Shown: positions 1-8,797 of the stretch, piece after piece
Layout: every line of letters starts with the position of its first letter
Position numbering within the stretch: the first letter of the stretch is position 1
Assembly (NCBI GenBank): GCA_024707075.1
Contig: JANQAK010000001.1
Location: forward strand, 952,001 to 1,016,000
Direction: 5' to 3'
DNA length: 64,000 nt
Source: Afipia sp.
GTDB lineage: Bacteria; Pseudomonadota; Alphaproteobacteria; Rhizobiales; Xanthobacteraceae
The notes under the pieces: model-generated
Told to the model about the DNA's origin: nothing
Databases searched by the model: none
What the model saw: only the letters and a program-made list of their open reading frames with translations
Made by a program: the position numbers and the translations under genes

Positions 1-5
1 CAGCC

Positions 6-668
6 TTAACTCAGCGGCGATCCCATCAACTTGCGCTCGCGATGCGCCGCGATAAGGTCTTTTGCTCCTTCAACGAGGCGCAAGCGCGGTCCGTCGTAAT
101 CGAAAGTCATTCGTTCGTTTCGGGCGCCTTCCACAAGTAGCCAGATTTTGTCCGCAAGCCTGTCGGGCTCGTCAAACTCAACGCTCTTGCAGAGCGCGCG
201 AATGCGAAATCTTTCTTTGAGGCGCCACGCCTTCAGCGGCTCCTGCATGGGGGTCATCTTGTGGTAATAAAGACTCGCGGAAGCACGGGATAACTGCATA
301 GGCGCAGAAAACGGATCCTGGGCATGCAGTTCCACCGAATGGAGCCAAGCCAGCAACTCCGCTTCGGCGCTGTTGGCGTGCTTGCGCTTGGCCTCGGTCG
401 ACAACGCTTCGTCTTCCTTGATCATTGCAAGAAGATGAGCATGTGCCATGGCCTGTGCAGATCCAAAATACTTAATCAAAGTTCCCACGTTCGAGTCGGC
501 TAGTTTCGCGATAAGCGCTGCGGAAAAATCCTTTCCGTCGTGGACACCGTATTGTTGAAAAACACGTCCAGCAGCTGCCTTCAGCCGTTCCTTTGCTGGA
601 ATGACAGCATGCTCAGGGATCATTCTTCCTTCAATCACCTGCTTAGTTGCCCGCATCGGGTCCTCCAT
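6..668 (-). CDS. TetR/AcrR-family transcriptional regulator
   Basis: The 220-aa product has an N-terminal helix-turn-helix of TetR type at about residues 27-75: a helix around KERLKAAAGRVFQQYG, then the recognition region and the family-typical NVGTLIKYFGSAQAMAHAHL stretch, where YF replaces the usual YYHF. The C-terminal half is helical, with WLLVEGARNER resembling the ligand-binding domain of TetR proteins. Proteins of this family usually repress a neighbouring gene and release DNA on binding a small molecule; no target can be named because the gene on its downstream side lies outside the window. A second in-frame ATG four codons on is a possible alternative start. The family call is firm and the ligand unknown. 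Confidence 0.8.
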   Translation of the reverse strand: MEDPMRATKQVIEGRMIPEHAVIPAKERLKAAAGRVFQQYGVHDGKDFSAALIAKLADSNVGTLIKYFGSAQAMAHAHLLAMIKEDEALSTEAKRKHANSAEAELLAWLHSVELHAQDPFSAPMQLSRASASLYYHKMTPMQEPLKAWRLKERFRIRALCKSVEFDEPDRLADKIWLLVEGARNERMTFDYDGPRLRLVEGAKDLIAAHRERKLMGSPLS

Positions 669-1101
669 GTCAACTTGACTTCACACTATATGCCAAGCTG
701 ACTTCGGCGCAGCATTTTAAGCTCCTATGGTGAATTTTCGCGACTAGGGCTGATCACAGGATATTGGGCAGGGACTATTTCATCCGACATCTTGCTCCTC
801 CGACCCTCGCCGGCGCTCGGCCTCCAAAAACCAAGTTTTATCAAAATGTTAGATAAAGTATTTTTGATCACAATCGCATTCCGTCCGATTCTCTCGCATT
901 TTTCGTCGACGTCGGGGCTACCCACCTACCGGTCCTGCCAAAATAACGAATGCTGAGGCTTCCTACGATGTGCAGATTTTCTGGTCTGGAAGTGCTATAA
1001 ACAGACCTTAAAGAGCTTTGAAGCCGTATTTATGGATCAACCCGGTTGATTATTCTGAATTGTTCTATAAATAGGATTAGATTGCCCATAACGACCTATT
1101 A
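669..1101. other. intergenic region between tetR and hipBA
   Basis: Apart from the 21-codon ORF this AT-rich stretch holds no credible gene. The last 60 bases before hipB include short palindromic AT-rich words such as CTATAAATAG near 1064-1073, which could be a promoter or HipB operator. HipBA operons are usually autorepressed, but the classic E. coli HipB operator is not recognisable here. Confidence 0.4.
725..790 (-). CDS. possible 21-residue peptide ORF
   Basis: A very short reading frame starts with ATG preceded by a strong GGAGGAG ribosome-binding site four bases upstream and encodes MSDEIVPAQYPVISPSRENS plus one proline. It lies just upstream of the TetR gene on the same strand. It could be a leader peptide, the intact start of a decayed gene, or chance. 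The only support is the ribosome-binding site. Confidence 0.25.
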   Translation of the reverse strand: MSDEIVPAQYPVISPSRENSP

Positions 1102-1449
1102 ATGGAACAAATGACGAAACCAGCGTCCCGTTCATACTCTCGCTACAGCCGCGATGCAGCAGTCCTTCTGGGCCAGTTGATCAGGAGGGCCCGCGTTGAG
1201 CGCCGCATCACAATTGAGGAACTTGCAGAGCGGTCAGGGCTATCCCGCGGACTCGTGCACCGCATCGAACGAGGGGATCTTGGTTGTGCGATTGGCGCTG
1301 TTTTTGAAGCAGCCGCCGTGGTTGGCGTGCGTCTCTTCGATTCAGATCAGTCGACTCTTGCTAGTCAGATTTCTGCCAACGCATCCACCCTGGCATTGAT
1401 GCCACAAGCAGTTCGAACATCTACAGCTGCGGTGAAAGATGACTTCTGA
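1102..1449 (+). CDS. hipB: HipB-like antitoxin, Xre-family HTH
   Basis: The 115-aa protein contains an Xre-type helix-turn-helix at about residues 24-75, with RRITIEELAERSGLSRGLVH followed by RIERGDLG. In HipBA modules this protein dimerises on its operator, represses the operon and sequesters the HipA kinase. Its stop overlaps the hipA start by 11 bases, so the two are translationally coupled, as expected for an antitoxin-toxin pair. The start was chosen at the first ATG; an internal ATG five residues on (MTKPAS) is also possible. The C-terminal tail after the HTH is unlike E. coli HipB and may confer partner specificity. Confidence 0.82.
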   Translation: MEQMTKPASRSYSRYSRDAAVLLGQLIRRARVERRITIEELAERSGLSRGLVHRIERGDLGCAIGAVFEAAAVVGVRLFDSDQSTLASQISANASTLALMPQAVRTSTAAVKDDF

Positions 1450-2720
1450 ACCCATTCAAGAAGCCTTTGTCTGGATATGGCTCCCGGGATCAATCGGTCC
1501 GGTCGTTGCAGGGCGCCTTGCACGCTCCGGCCAACAACTCATCTTCAACTACGGCCGCAGCTATCTGGCACGTAAAGAAGCCATTTCGATTTATGAACCG
1601 GAGCTACCGCTCAAGGCCGGCGTTTTACCCCTTCTGACTGGGCTATCCATGCCGAGCAGCATTCGCGATGCCGCTCCCGATGCCTGGGGGCGGCGCGTTA
1701 TCATCAACAAAATGCTCGGGCGGAAGGGAAGAGATGTTGATCGAGCGGAGTTAGATGAGCTCACGTATTTACTCGAGTCCGGTTCAGACCGAATTGGAGC
1801 GCTGGATTTCCAGAGATCCGCAACAGATTATGTGGCGAGACAACCTCGGGCAGCGTCACTTGATGAACTTCAAAATGCGGCAGTGAATGTCGAGAAGGGC
1901 GTCCCGCTAACATCCGAGCTCGATCAAGCTCTTTTGCATGGCAGCTCGATCGGCGGCGCTCGTCCCAAAGCCATGATTGCGGATGGTGAGACGAAGTACA
2001 TCGCCAAGTTTTCGGCTCAGAACGATGTCTACAGTGTCGTGAAAGCCGAGTTTATCGCGATGCGTCTGGCTAGCCTTGTCGGGCTCAATGTCGCGCCCGT
2101 GAAACTCACGCATGCAGCCGGCAAAGACATCCTGCTCATCGGCCGTTTCGACCGGCAAAAGGCAGAGAGTGGTTGGCAGCGGAAGGCCATGGTTTCCGCA
2201 CTTACTTTACTTGGGCTCGACGAGATGATGGCACGCTATGCCAGCTACGAAGAGTTGGCCTCGATCATTCGTCACCGTTTTGACGCCCCCAGGAAAACTC
2301 TCAAAGAACTCTTCAGCCGCATCGTGTTCAATATCCTGTGCGGCAACAACGACGACCATGCTCGCAATCATGCTGCGTTCTGGGATGGCCACAATCTAAA
2401 GCTGACGCCCGCCTATGATATCTGCCCCCAGCCACGTGCCGGCAACGAGGCAACACAGGCGATGCTGATCCTAGGAGACAAACGCTCCAGCCAAATCGCT
2501 GTCTGCCTTGAGGCCGCCCCGGCATTTCTCGTTTCAAAGACAGATGCGACATCAATTATTTCAAACCAAATCAAGACCATCGTTCAACAATGGGATAGCG
2601 TCTGTGACGAAGCCAAACTCAGCGCAGTCGATCGAAGTTTTTTTTTGGCGCAGGCAGTTTCTAAATCCGTTTGCCTTCGAGGGTGCCCCGGCACAGCTAA
2701 TCAAGGCTGTGGATCAATAA
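1439..2720 (+). CDS. hipA: HipA-like Ser/Thr kinase toxin (3' frameshift)
   Basis: The product has the HipA layout: an N-terminal Couple_hipA segment to about residue 105, then a HipA_C kinase fold with the nucleotide-binding loop GSSIGGARPK, the lysine in KYIAKF, the catalytic segment NNDDHARNH and the metal-binding aspartate in AYDICP. Family members phosphorylate aminoacyl-tRNA synthetases such as GltX and cause dormancy. At a run of nine T (2638-2646) the frame changes: as written the gene reads on with unrelated residues to 2866, while removing one T gives a normal ending (FFWRRQFLNPFAFEG) with a stop at 2718-2720. All kinase motifs lie before the shift. This is either a sequencing error or a phase-variable tract. 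Confidence 0.85.
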
Positions 2721-2787
2721 CTCTTCGAAGAAGACCGCCCTCAGGCGCGTCGCGACGTTTCTGCTCGCTACGCCGCACCTGCATTTC

Positions 2788-3209
2788 TCATCTGAAACGT
2801 TTTTCCCAGTCGAAGAATGTTGCATCCTCCAACGAGGTAATTTCCGCTTTCACAGCAGCTTTCTGAGTCCAGCGTCTCGTCTTATCAACCTGCCGCGCTG
2901 GTACGAAGAACCACAGACCGCATTTCCATTGAGAATGTTCTTCCCTGATTACACGGTGTCTCTTAAGTTGCGACAGAATGCGCGGAACATACTCTCGCTC
3001 AAACTCCATAATCTTCGATTCTAGTTTTTCCCAGCCGATGCGGTGACCTCAACGACCCAGATCTCGTTGTTGGGAAAATTGATTGCAAGAAAATCCGGCT
3101 CTGCCTTCCAACCGTTTGGCTCTCCAATCAAATACTGTCCGTTCAAAAACATGCCTCTGTCTGCTTTCAAATAATTCTCTACCGCCTGCTCCCAGAATCC
3201 CTCAGCCAT
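2788..3209 (-). pseudogene. frameshifted PD-(D/E)XK-like small protein
   Basis: Two short frames belong together. The first (from 3209, after a GGAGG ribosome-binding site) encodes MAEGFWEQAVENYLKAD and then EPDFLAI, eight residues and VVEVTAS, which resembles the D...E-x-T core of PD-(D/E)XK-like nucleases. It stops in a run of five A (on the minus strand, 3025-3029). Adding one A joins it in frame to KLESKIMEFEREYVPRILSQ and the rest, giving a protein of about 140 residues. It converges on hipA. The nuclease assignment is tentative. The break may be real decay or a homopolymer error like others in this window. Confidence 0.5.
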
Positions 3210-3378
3210 TGCTACCTCCAAGTTCGCTATTTGACGTAAGCAATCACTGTTAATAATAATCCGATTGAATGCTGTACGTTTCAGGAATTTTGACTTGATG
3301 AGCGGCGCCGTTCAGCGGTGGCTGCAACACCCTCAGTGTAAATAACGCTCGCGTACAGATCAGTCCAAATCGAAAATG

Positions 3379-3765
3379 TCAGCGTGACTTAGCCTCCGGC
3401 GGGGGCAATATTCTCTCGCAATAATCTTCAGTTATTTTAGAGAAGTCCGGATCACAAAGAATTTGCGGGTCTTTGTTGGTGTCATCATCGACAATTCCTT
3501 CTCCGACCGCGTAGAAACTTATTATCGCGCCTCCATACTGTCTGGCAGGTACAAAAGTTTTGGTTCCGCAAAGAGCGATGCCGGGTGCCGTAGGCTCGCG
3601 GTATTGAGCTTTGCAATACCAAGTGCACCAATACGCGTTCTGGCTTGTATTCTTTAAATTAACCCGAAGGGATTTGTACCTTTGTGAGTAACATCCAATT
3701 TCAACTTCGCCAGCCGAAGCTTGAAAACACATCAGAGCGAATCCTATTGCTAACGGGCCGCGCAT
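3379..3765 (-). CDS. small secreted Cys-containing hypothetical protein
   Basis: The product of about 128 residues begins with a short basic segment and a hydrophobic stretch (MRGPLAIGFALMCFQASAGE) that looks like a Sec signal peptide with cleavage near ASA. The mature part holds several cysteines (GCYSQ, YWCTWYCKAQ, ALCGTK, ILCDPD, DYCERI), suggesting disulphides in the periplasm. I do not recognise a family. The start at 3765 was preferred over one three codons earlier because a GGGAGG ribosome-binding site sits at the right distance. It stands alone, with no evident operon partner. Confidence 0.55.
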   Translation of the reverse strand: MRGPLAIGFALMCFQASAGEVEIGCYSQRYKSLRVNLKNTSQNAYWCTWYCKAQYREPTAPGIALCGTKTFVPARQYGGAIISFYAVGEGIVDDDTNKDPQILCDPDFSKITEDYCERILPPPEAKSR

Positions 3766-4345
3766 TGTAGGCATCCTCCCAACTAAATTACGTCGCCAGG
3801 GAAATTGTAGGATTTAAATTTGTCCGGCTGGGCTCGGCGGTCAATGTATCGCCACTGTTTTTTGTCTTTGCCGCTGCAATTGGCGTGCTCGGATAACTTC
3901 GTCATTCAACGCCAGCATTCCGCGGGCCCGCCCGACCGGCACTTGCAATCTTACCTGCAGAGGGGAATTCATCTGGCAAGAACGCTACGCCGATCAACGC
4001 GCCAACAAGAATGGCACCGATTTGTCCCGACGCCAAGGTATCGCCAGCGCGATGACCGCAGGCTGCACGGCTAGAGTGGCGCGTTCGAGGCGGATAAGCG
4101 ATGTTATGGAATGTGCCGGTTCGAGTCCTTCAGTCGCCGCAACTTTCTCAGGCGCGCCTCAGGCAGCTCAAAACCGCTAGCTCGCGATTCTCGCGATCAT
4201 CGCAAACATTAAGAGCTTGTTTTTTCGCTGGCGGCAAACATTTCCTGCGTATAGGTCTCCATAGCATTTAGCCATGCCTCCTCGTGCTTAGGCAGAAATC
4301 TGAAAGTCGGGGCCCGCTGCCGTTCTTACGACAGAGTCCGATTCA
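3766..4345. other. gene-poor gap with tRNA-like repeat
   Basis: About 580 bases hold no convincing gene. Short open frames here have no family features or ribosome-binding site. The only structured element is the tRNA T-arm-like repeat at 4100-4128, listed separately. The stretch marks the left edge of the Septu-like operon and could be a scar of past integration. Confidence 0.4.
4100..4128 (+). repeat. direct repeat copy 1 with tRNA T-arm-like core
   Basis: The segment begins with GATGTTATGGAATG and runs into GGTTCGAGTCC, the shape of a tRNA T-arm. A near copy in the same orientation lies at 17923-17950. No full tRNA can be folded around it. It is a candidate attachment-site remnant. Confidence 0.5.
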
Positions 4346-5257
4346 CTACGGAGTAAGTCCGCGTGCGACACGCCAGCGGCTAAACTCCATTTCAAACTCA
4401 ATGATATAGGCAGCCGCCATCCCGGCGTAAGGTTGGTCGGGCTCAGCGAATTCTTTGAGGGTGGTGACTTCGGCCAAGATGTCGCTTAATTCATCGGCGT
4501 TCCCGTTCCAGCGGTTCAAACGATTCAGGATGTGGGTCCGTAGCGCCCTCATAGGTCGAAGCGCAGGGATGCGATCCAGCACGATTTCGGCGCGATTGAG
4601 TGCACAAGTTCGAATAGTATACGCTCCAAACGGGCTGAAGCCGGCAGCAGTTCTCCTTGGTTCAATAAGCGTAAGCTCTGCCGAAAAGTCCCATGACAAC
4701 TCATTGGCCGGATTCCGCTCGCACGGATTTATCAGCAAAGGATCTTCATCATCCAGATTGCAGTTGGCACCGAGTGCTCGGGTGCCTTGAATGTCGAACT
4801 GGTTTGCTTTTCCATGGCTATTAGAAGGACGCTTGCCAAGGAGAGCTTCGACCTCCGCACGGCTCATGCCCGGGGTAACGATGTGCTGTCTTAGGCTCTT
4901 GTTGCAATCTCGGCAGGTCGGCAGCAGATTATTCCAGCTATGGGCGAGCCACCAATATCCCGGATGTTGGGCTTCGCCTCTGATACCTCCTTTCGGTCGA
5001 TAATGCTCAACTTCCCGCGCGCCAACAGCCCCGATTTTGCTTTCGCAATAGGCGCAGTTTCCACCGGATAACTGACGCAATGCAGCCTTAACATCGGCCG
5101 AGCGGTACTTTTCGAACACATATGCAATGTGACTAGCTTGCCATGGCGTCCGTGCGGAATAGTAAGCTGCGGCATTGTTTATTTCAGTAACAACGGCTGC
5201 GCTCGGTCCACTTAAAGAGGGCGGCACAGCGACGCTCGCTCGATCAAGCTTCCGCAT
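4346..5257 (-). CDS. HNH endonuclease, PtuB-like
   Basis: The 303-aa protein carries a zinc-containing HNH nuclease module: CAYC at residues 68-71, the EHYRPK motif at 84-89 and NNLLPTCRDCNK at 109-120. This matches the nuclease partner (PtuB) of Septu-type systems and of retron-Ec78 effectors, which cut nucleic acids when released or triggered by the partner ATPase. Its ATG lies two bases after the stop of the upstream ATPase gene, so the two are one operon. The C-terminal half beyond residue 140 is unassigned and may bind the ATPase. No reverse transcriptase is present, so this is not a retron. HNH is certain; the Septu label is inference. Confidence 0.8.
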   Translation of the reverse strand: MRKLDRASVAVPPSLSGPSAAVVTEINNAAAYYSARTPWQASHIAYVFEKYRSADVKAALRQLSGGNCAYCESKIGAVGAREVEHYRPKGGIRGEAQHPGYWWLAHSWNNLLPTCRDCNKSLRQHIVTPGMSRAEVEALLGKRPSNSHGKANQFDIQGTRALGANCNLDDEDPLLINPCERNPANELSWDFSAELTLIEPRRTAAGFSPFGAYTIRTCALNRAEIVLDRIPALRPMRALRTHILNRLNRWNGNADELSDILAEVTTLKEFAEPDQPYAGMAAAYIIEFEMEFSRWRVARGLTP

Positions 5258-5259
5258 TG

Positions 5260-7467
5260 CTAGCCTGCTTCAGATTTTCGAAGAGCTTGTAAGACAGCTT
5301 CAACGGCCTCGGCCCGCGCGCCCGGCAATAAGCTATCTATAGGACGCTCGCGCTCGCGAAGGTATCTCAGCAATGCTTCATGGATAACTTGCGCCGTCGC
5401 GCTGTCGCCCACTGTTAGCCTAGAAACTAGTTCCTCCGCCTCGATGCCAATAGCGTGAGTTGGATCTGTTGCAACGCTTTGCGCTAGCTGCGCAATATCA
5501 AGCTGAACATCTGGGTCTACCGTGCTCGATAAGCCAAAATATTCCGACGTAAGCAACTGCTCGGCGCGCATTCCAGAAATGCTTGGGAGATCGCTTAAGA
5601 TGCTGACGCCCCCGCCAAGAACGCGCGTCAACACGACAACCTCTTCGTCCTCCATGCCACGAAGGCACAATGGATCATGTGTCGTTGCTATGAACTGAAT
5701 ATTTGGAAATGCTCGCCGAAGCGAAGAAATAACACGCATCTTCCATTGAGGATGCAAATGGGTCTCGATCTCATCTATTAATACTACCCCTTGAGCTGTT
5801 TCCATGTTGGACCAATGCTCAAGAAGTGATCGACAGATGTCAGCGACCATTGCGAACACCGATCGATAACCCTCGCTGAGCCGACCGACCGGTGTAAGTT
5901 GGCCCTGAGCCCAAACGCAAATACCCGCACGCTGGTCGTTGACTAGGTGATCGTCATCTCCGATGGGTAGGATCGTGCAGATCGTTCGAGCAACTTCGTC
6001 GAACATAAAACCGCGAAGGCTGATCAGCCAATCCGAAGGATCGGGCAAAGGCTGACTGGGATCAAAAAGGCTACGCACCCTTTGCGCCGCGCTCGTTCCG
6101 CGGCGTCCCCGTGACTTGGCGAAATAGCGGTGAGGTCCATAACCGAGAACAACGGCGGACTGCTCTTCCGTGCCCTCGATTCGATTTCGTACCGGGTCGT
6201 AAAAGAATTCTGCGGGCGACTTGCGATCATCAAAGTAAACGCGTGCTTGAATCGGTTGTTTTTCCCAAACGTCCCAAGAGTCTCTTGCCGCGCTGCGAGC
6301 AAGATCCCCGTACGGAATTCTCAACCGGCGAGACTCACGAGTGCCGAGGAGGGCCAGCGCGACCGCAGACAAGCATGTCGATTTTCCAACCGAATTCTCG
6401 CCTAACAGCAGCAGACAGGCTACCCCCGATTTCTCTGACCTCTTGATCGGGATAGGAATTACGATGTCATCAATCGCCCTAAAATTCGTGACGTGCAGCG
6501 ACGCCACCTGACTATTTGGTGAAACTGGCCGGGCTTGCTGTTGAGTGCTGGATTGCACAGCAACTAGCCTATCGAACTGCACAGAGGTTCGGCGATCCAG
6601 CTCCGCCCGTCTGGACCGGTCTGAGTTTCGAAGAAGCTCAATCACACCAGACAGCCGCTCCCGATCATCACTCTCGCTCTGTTGAAGCAACGATTGAAGC
6701 TCTCGAAGGAAAGCCCGGCCTGAATTGATCGAAGGATTCGCAATGCCGAATTCGTTCAGACTTCTCCTCAATATGTCGCGGCAGGCGCCACGAAAGGAAC
6801 CTGCTAAGAGAAAGTCTCCTGGCAATTCGTTGGGTCTCTCGATCGCATTCCTCCACACTCGAATCGCATCTTCAATTGCTCTTCGGCGTTCATCAATCAA
6901 CTCCGGCTCATTGAGGGCGAGGACCTCAACCGTGATGCTCCCCTTGGATGAGTTTTTCCTAGGAAAGCACTCACCCGACACAAGATAATTGAGATGGTTT
7001 TCGGGATTGTCGGATGTCGGATCTATGAGTAGGGGCTTCTCCTCGGCCTTAACCTCGTCGAACGTTGCGAGAAATTGAGCGCGACTATCCGTGACAGGAA
7101 AGTGGACTCCTTTAGCCTTCTGACAGCGGCGGCAAATCAAGAAGAGGTTGCGCCATTCAAATGCGAGCCACGAGTAATGGTCTGCGAACGCTTCACCGTC
7201 TTGTTCGTAAGGCAAGCTAAGTGGACGAAAATGCCCGATTCCATCAGATGTATCTATTGCCCTCTCGCAGTAAGCGCAGTGCCCATCAAAATCGTCAGAC
7301 ACCATCCTGACGACCTGACTGGAGTGAAACAGGTCATGATTAATAGGAGCGCGACGTTGACGTCGTTCAATTGAACTCCGGTGAGCCCATCGCAGCAATT
7401 GATCCCGTGAATCGTCGACCAAAGAATAAAATAGAGAAGGAGGCGTCGTTCTCTTGATTTTAAGCAT
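5260..7467 (-). CDS. HNH-domain plus SMC-like ATPase fusion (PtuA-like)
   Basis: Numbered from the ATG at 7467, the 735-aa protein starts with its own HNH-like zinc module (CAYC at 64-67, HFRP at 79-82, W105/N107 and CRRC at 112-115) and ends in an ABC/SMC-type ATPase: Walker A GENSVGKST at 356-364, signature LSEGYRS at 530-536, Walker B VVLIDEIETH at 561-570, and a switch histidine in ATTHDP. Septu PtuA ATPases normally lack the first domain, so this is a fusion or an HNH-bearing variant. The ATG at 7467 (MLKIKRTTPP) was chosen because the 50 residues upstream look non-coding. It is followed after two bases by the HNH gene. Role in phage defence is inferred. Confidence 0.8.
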   Translation of the reverse strand: MLKIKRTTPPSLFYSLVDDSRDQLLRWAHRSSIERRQRRAPINHDLFHSSQVVRMVSDDFDGHCAYCERAIDTSDGIGHFRPLSLPYEQDGEAFADHYSWLAFEWRNLFLICRRCQKAKGVHFPVTDSRAQFLATFDEVKAEEKPLLIDPTSDNPENHLNYLVSGECFPRKNSSKGSITVEVLALNEPELIDERRRAIEDAIRVWRNAIERPNELPGDFLLAGSFRGACRDILRRSLNEFGIANPSINSGRAFLRELQSLLQQSESDDRERLSGVIELLRNSDRSRRAELDRRTSVQFDRLVAVQSSTQQQARPVSPNSQVASLHVTNFRAIDDIVIPIPIKRSEKSGVACLLLLGENSVGKSTCLSAVALALLGTRESRRLRIPYGDLARSAARDSWDVWEKQPIQARVYFDDRKSPAEFFYDPVRNRIEGTEEQSAVVLGYGPHRYFAKSRGRRGTSAAQRVRSLFDPSQPLPDPSDWLISLRGFMFDEVARTICTILPIGDDDHLVNDQRAGICVWAQGQLTPVGRLSEGYRSVFAMVADICRSLLEHWSNMETAQGVVLIDEIETHLHPQWKMRVISSLRRAFPNIQFIATTHDPLCLRGMEDEEVVVLTRVLGGGVSILSDLPSISGMRAEQLLTSEYFGLSSTVDPDVQLDIAQLAQSVATDPTHAIGIEAEELVSRLTVGDSATAQVIHEALLRYLRERERPIDSLLPGARAEAVEAVLQALRKSEAG

Positions 7468-8482
7468 CTGGAAGGACCCGCTCAACCGGCACAGTGCTGT
7501 CCGGCTTGCCTGTAATGCGATGCGCGAAAGCAGCTTTCGCAGGCCAAAAGCACAATCATTTATGCAATTTTGGTGACATGATCTTCGCTCATATCTGCTT
7601 CTGGTCAATAGCGCCATCAGGCAAAAACACCTGGCCTGTGCGAGTACCCGCGACTGGGTATGGTTCAGGATCCTGATTATCGCTCAGGAGCAAACAGCGT
7701 CACTTGGAAAACTAGCCAAACATCTCTCAAAAGCCAGATCGTGGCCATCCTAGGCTATCTCGTCAGACCGGCCATCCCCCTCCGCAACCGGCTGATATCT
7801 TTCTGTTCGCAAAAGCTGGTCTCAGGGCTCGTGAGATCGCGCTATCAACGCGGAATAGGTCACCGACGCCCAAGGGAAGATCGGCAGGCCATTGTCTTGC
7901 AGAAGAGAGCAAGGGTCAGTCCGGCAGGATCATCCCAATGAACCGGGAGCTTCATCAGGCATTCATCGAGTGCCGACGAGGTATTCAGATCACTCCTGAT
8001 GCTCGCGTGATTCATCCGCGCCGGTGATTCAGCGACGCCACTAGCTCGTTGCGTCGGTCATCGCCGCCCGATGCCGTCTCCACGGAAATGCGAGAATATC
8101 CAACCGAATTCAGAGCACCTATTTGGGAGTCAGGCGCCTAATCTAAAGTCGGGACGCGGGCGCAACCGGGTTGGTGATCTGCGAACAAGTGCTTATCGAT
8201 TACGTCCGTACAAACTTTGCTCCCAACAAGCACCACCATAACCAGGCCCAATAGTGGGACGTTAGCTGCTGAACGCCAAGCTATTGAATATGCCCCTCCG
8301 GACCGGGTGACGAGATGTAAAGTTGTGCGACGCCAAGGATCGGTCGCATGATGTTCAAATCGGCGGCCCAAAATAATAGCCATATTGCCAATTTCTGATG
8401 GTATTATTGCCAAATTTTTTGCCAAAATGGGTCGTGATTACCTGAGACCTCACAGCTAGCGTGTTCACGTAAACCAAGGAGC
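7468..8482. other. intergenic region between divergent operons
   Basis: Roughly one kilobase separates the start of the HNH-ATPase gene from the next plus-strand operon. Open frames here are short, lack ribosome-binding sites and show no family features. Both flanking operons must be promoted from this stretch, but I see no clear -35/-10 pair. It may hold decayed sequence from an earlier insertion. Confidence 0.35.
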
Positions 8483-8797
8483 ATGAACATGCAGCCACCA
8501 ATTATCACGACCCATGCCCGCCAACGGCTCCAGCAGCGGGGGAGCAGATTTCGGGAGCTCGTTATTGTGATTGCTCACGGCGATATCGAGATTCCGGCCA
8601 GAAACGGGTGCAGATACATCCAGCTGTCCAACCGCGAGGCCTCACGCCTTTGCCGCGACGAACAATTGAATGTCTCTGATGTGGATCGTGCGCAGAGAAT
8701 CATCGCGCTGCTGGATCAGGAAGGTCGTGTCGTGACTATTTTGAAGGGAAACCGGACTAGGCGCGCCTCCGCCATTCGACCGGGTGGTCGGCGATGA
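8483..8797 (+). CDS. small DUF4258-like protein
   Basis: The 104-aa product starts after an AAGGAG ribosome-binding site. The pattern THARQRLQQRG near the N-terminus, a central IEIPARNGCRYIQL strand and the ending GRVVTILKG resemble DUF4258 proteins, which share the RelE/BrnT fold of ribonuclease toxins. Its stop overlaps the start of the next gene by four bases (ATGA), so the two are coupled. No antitoxin-like gene is adjacent, which argues against a simple toxin role. Family assignment is tentative. Confidence 0.5.
   Translation: MNMQPPIITTHARQRLQQRGSRFRELVIVIAHGDIEIPARNGCRYIQLSNREASRLCRDEQLNVSDVDRAQRIIALLDQEGRVVTILKGNRTRRASAIRPGGRR

Noticed and set aside
4100-4140. Real tRNA gene at the first repeat copy
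   Set aside because: Only a T-arm-like core is present; no acceptor, D or anticodon arms can be formed upstream. The same holds for 17923-17950.
4346-7467. Retron of the Ec78 type
   Set aside because: PtuA/PtuB-like effectors are present, but I see no reverse transcriptase or ncRNA within several kilobases.
7660-7941. 93-codon plus-strand frame
   Set aside because: No ribosome-binding site, no protein-like features, and it lies in a gap with many stops in neighbouring frames.
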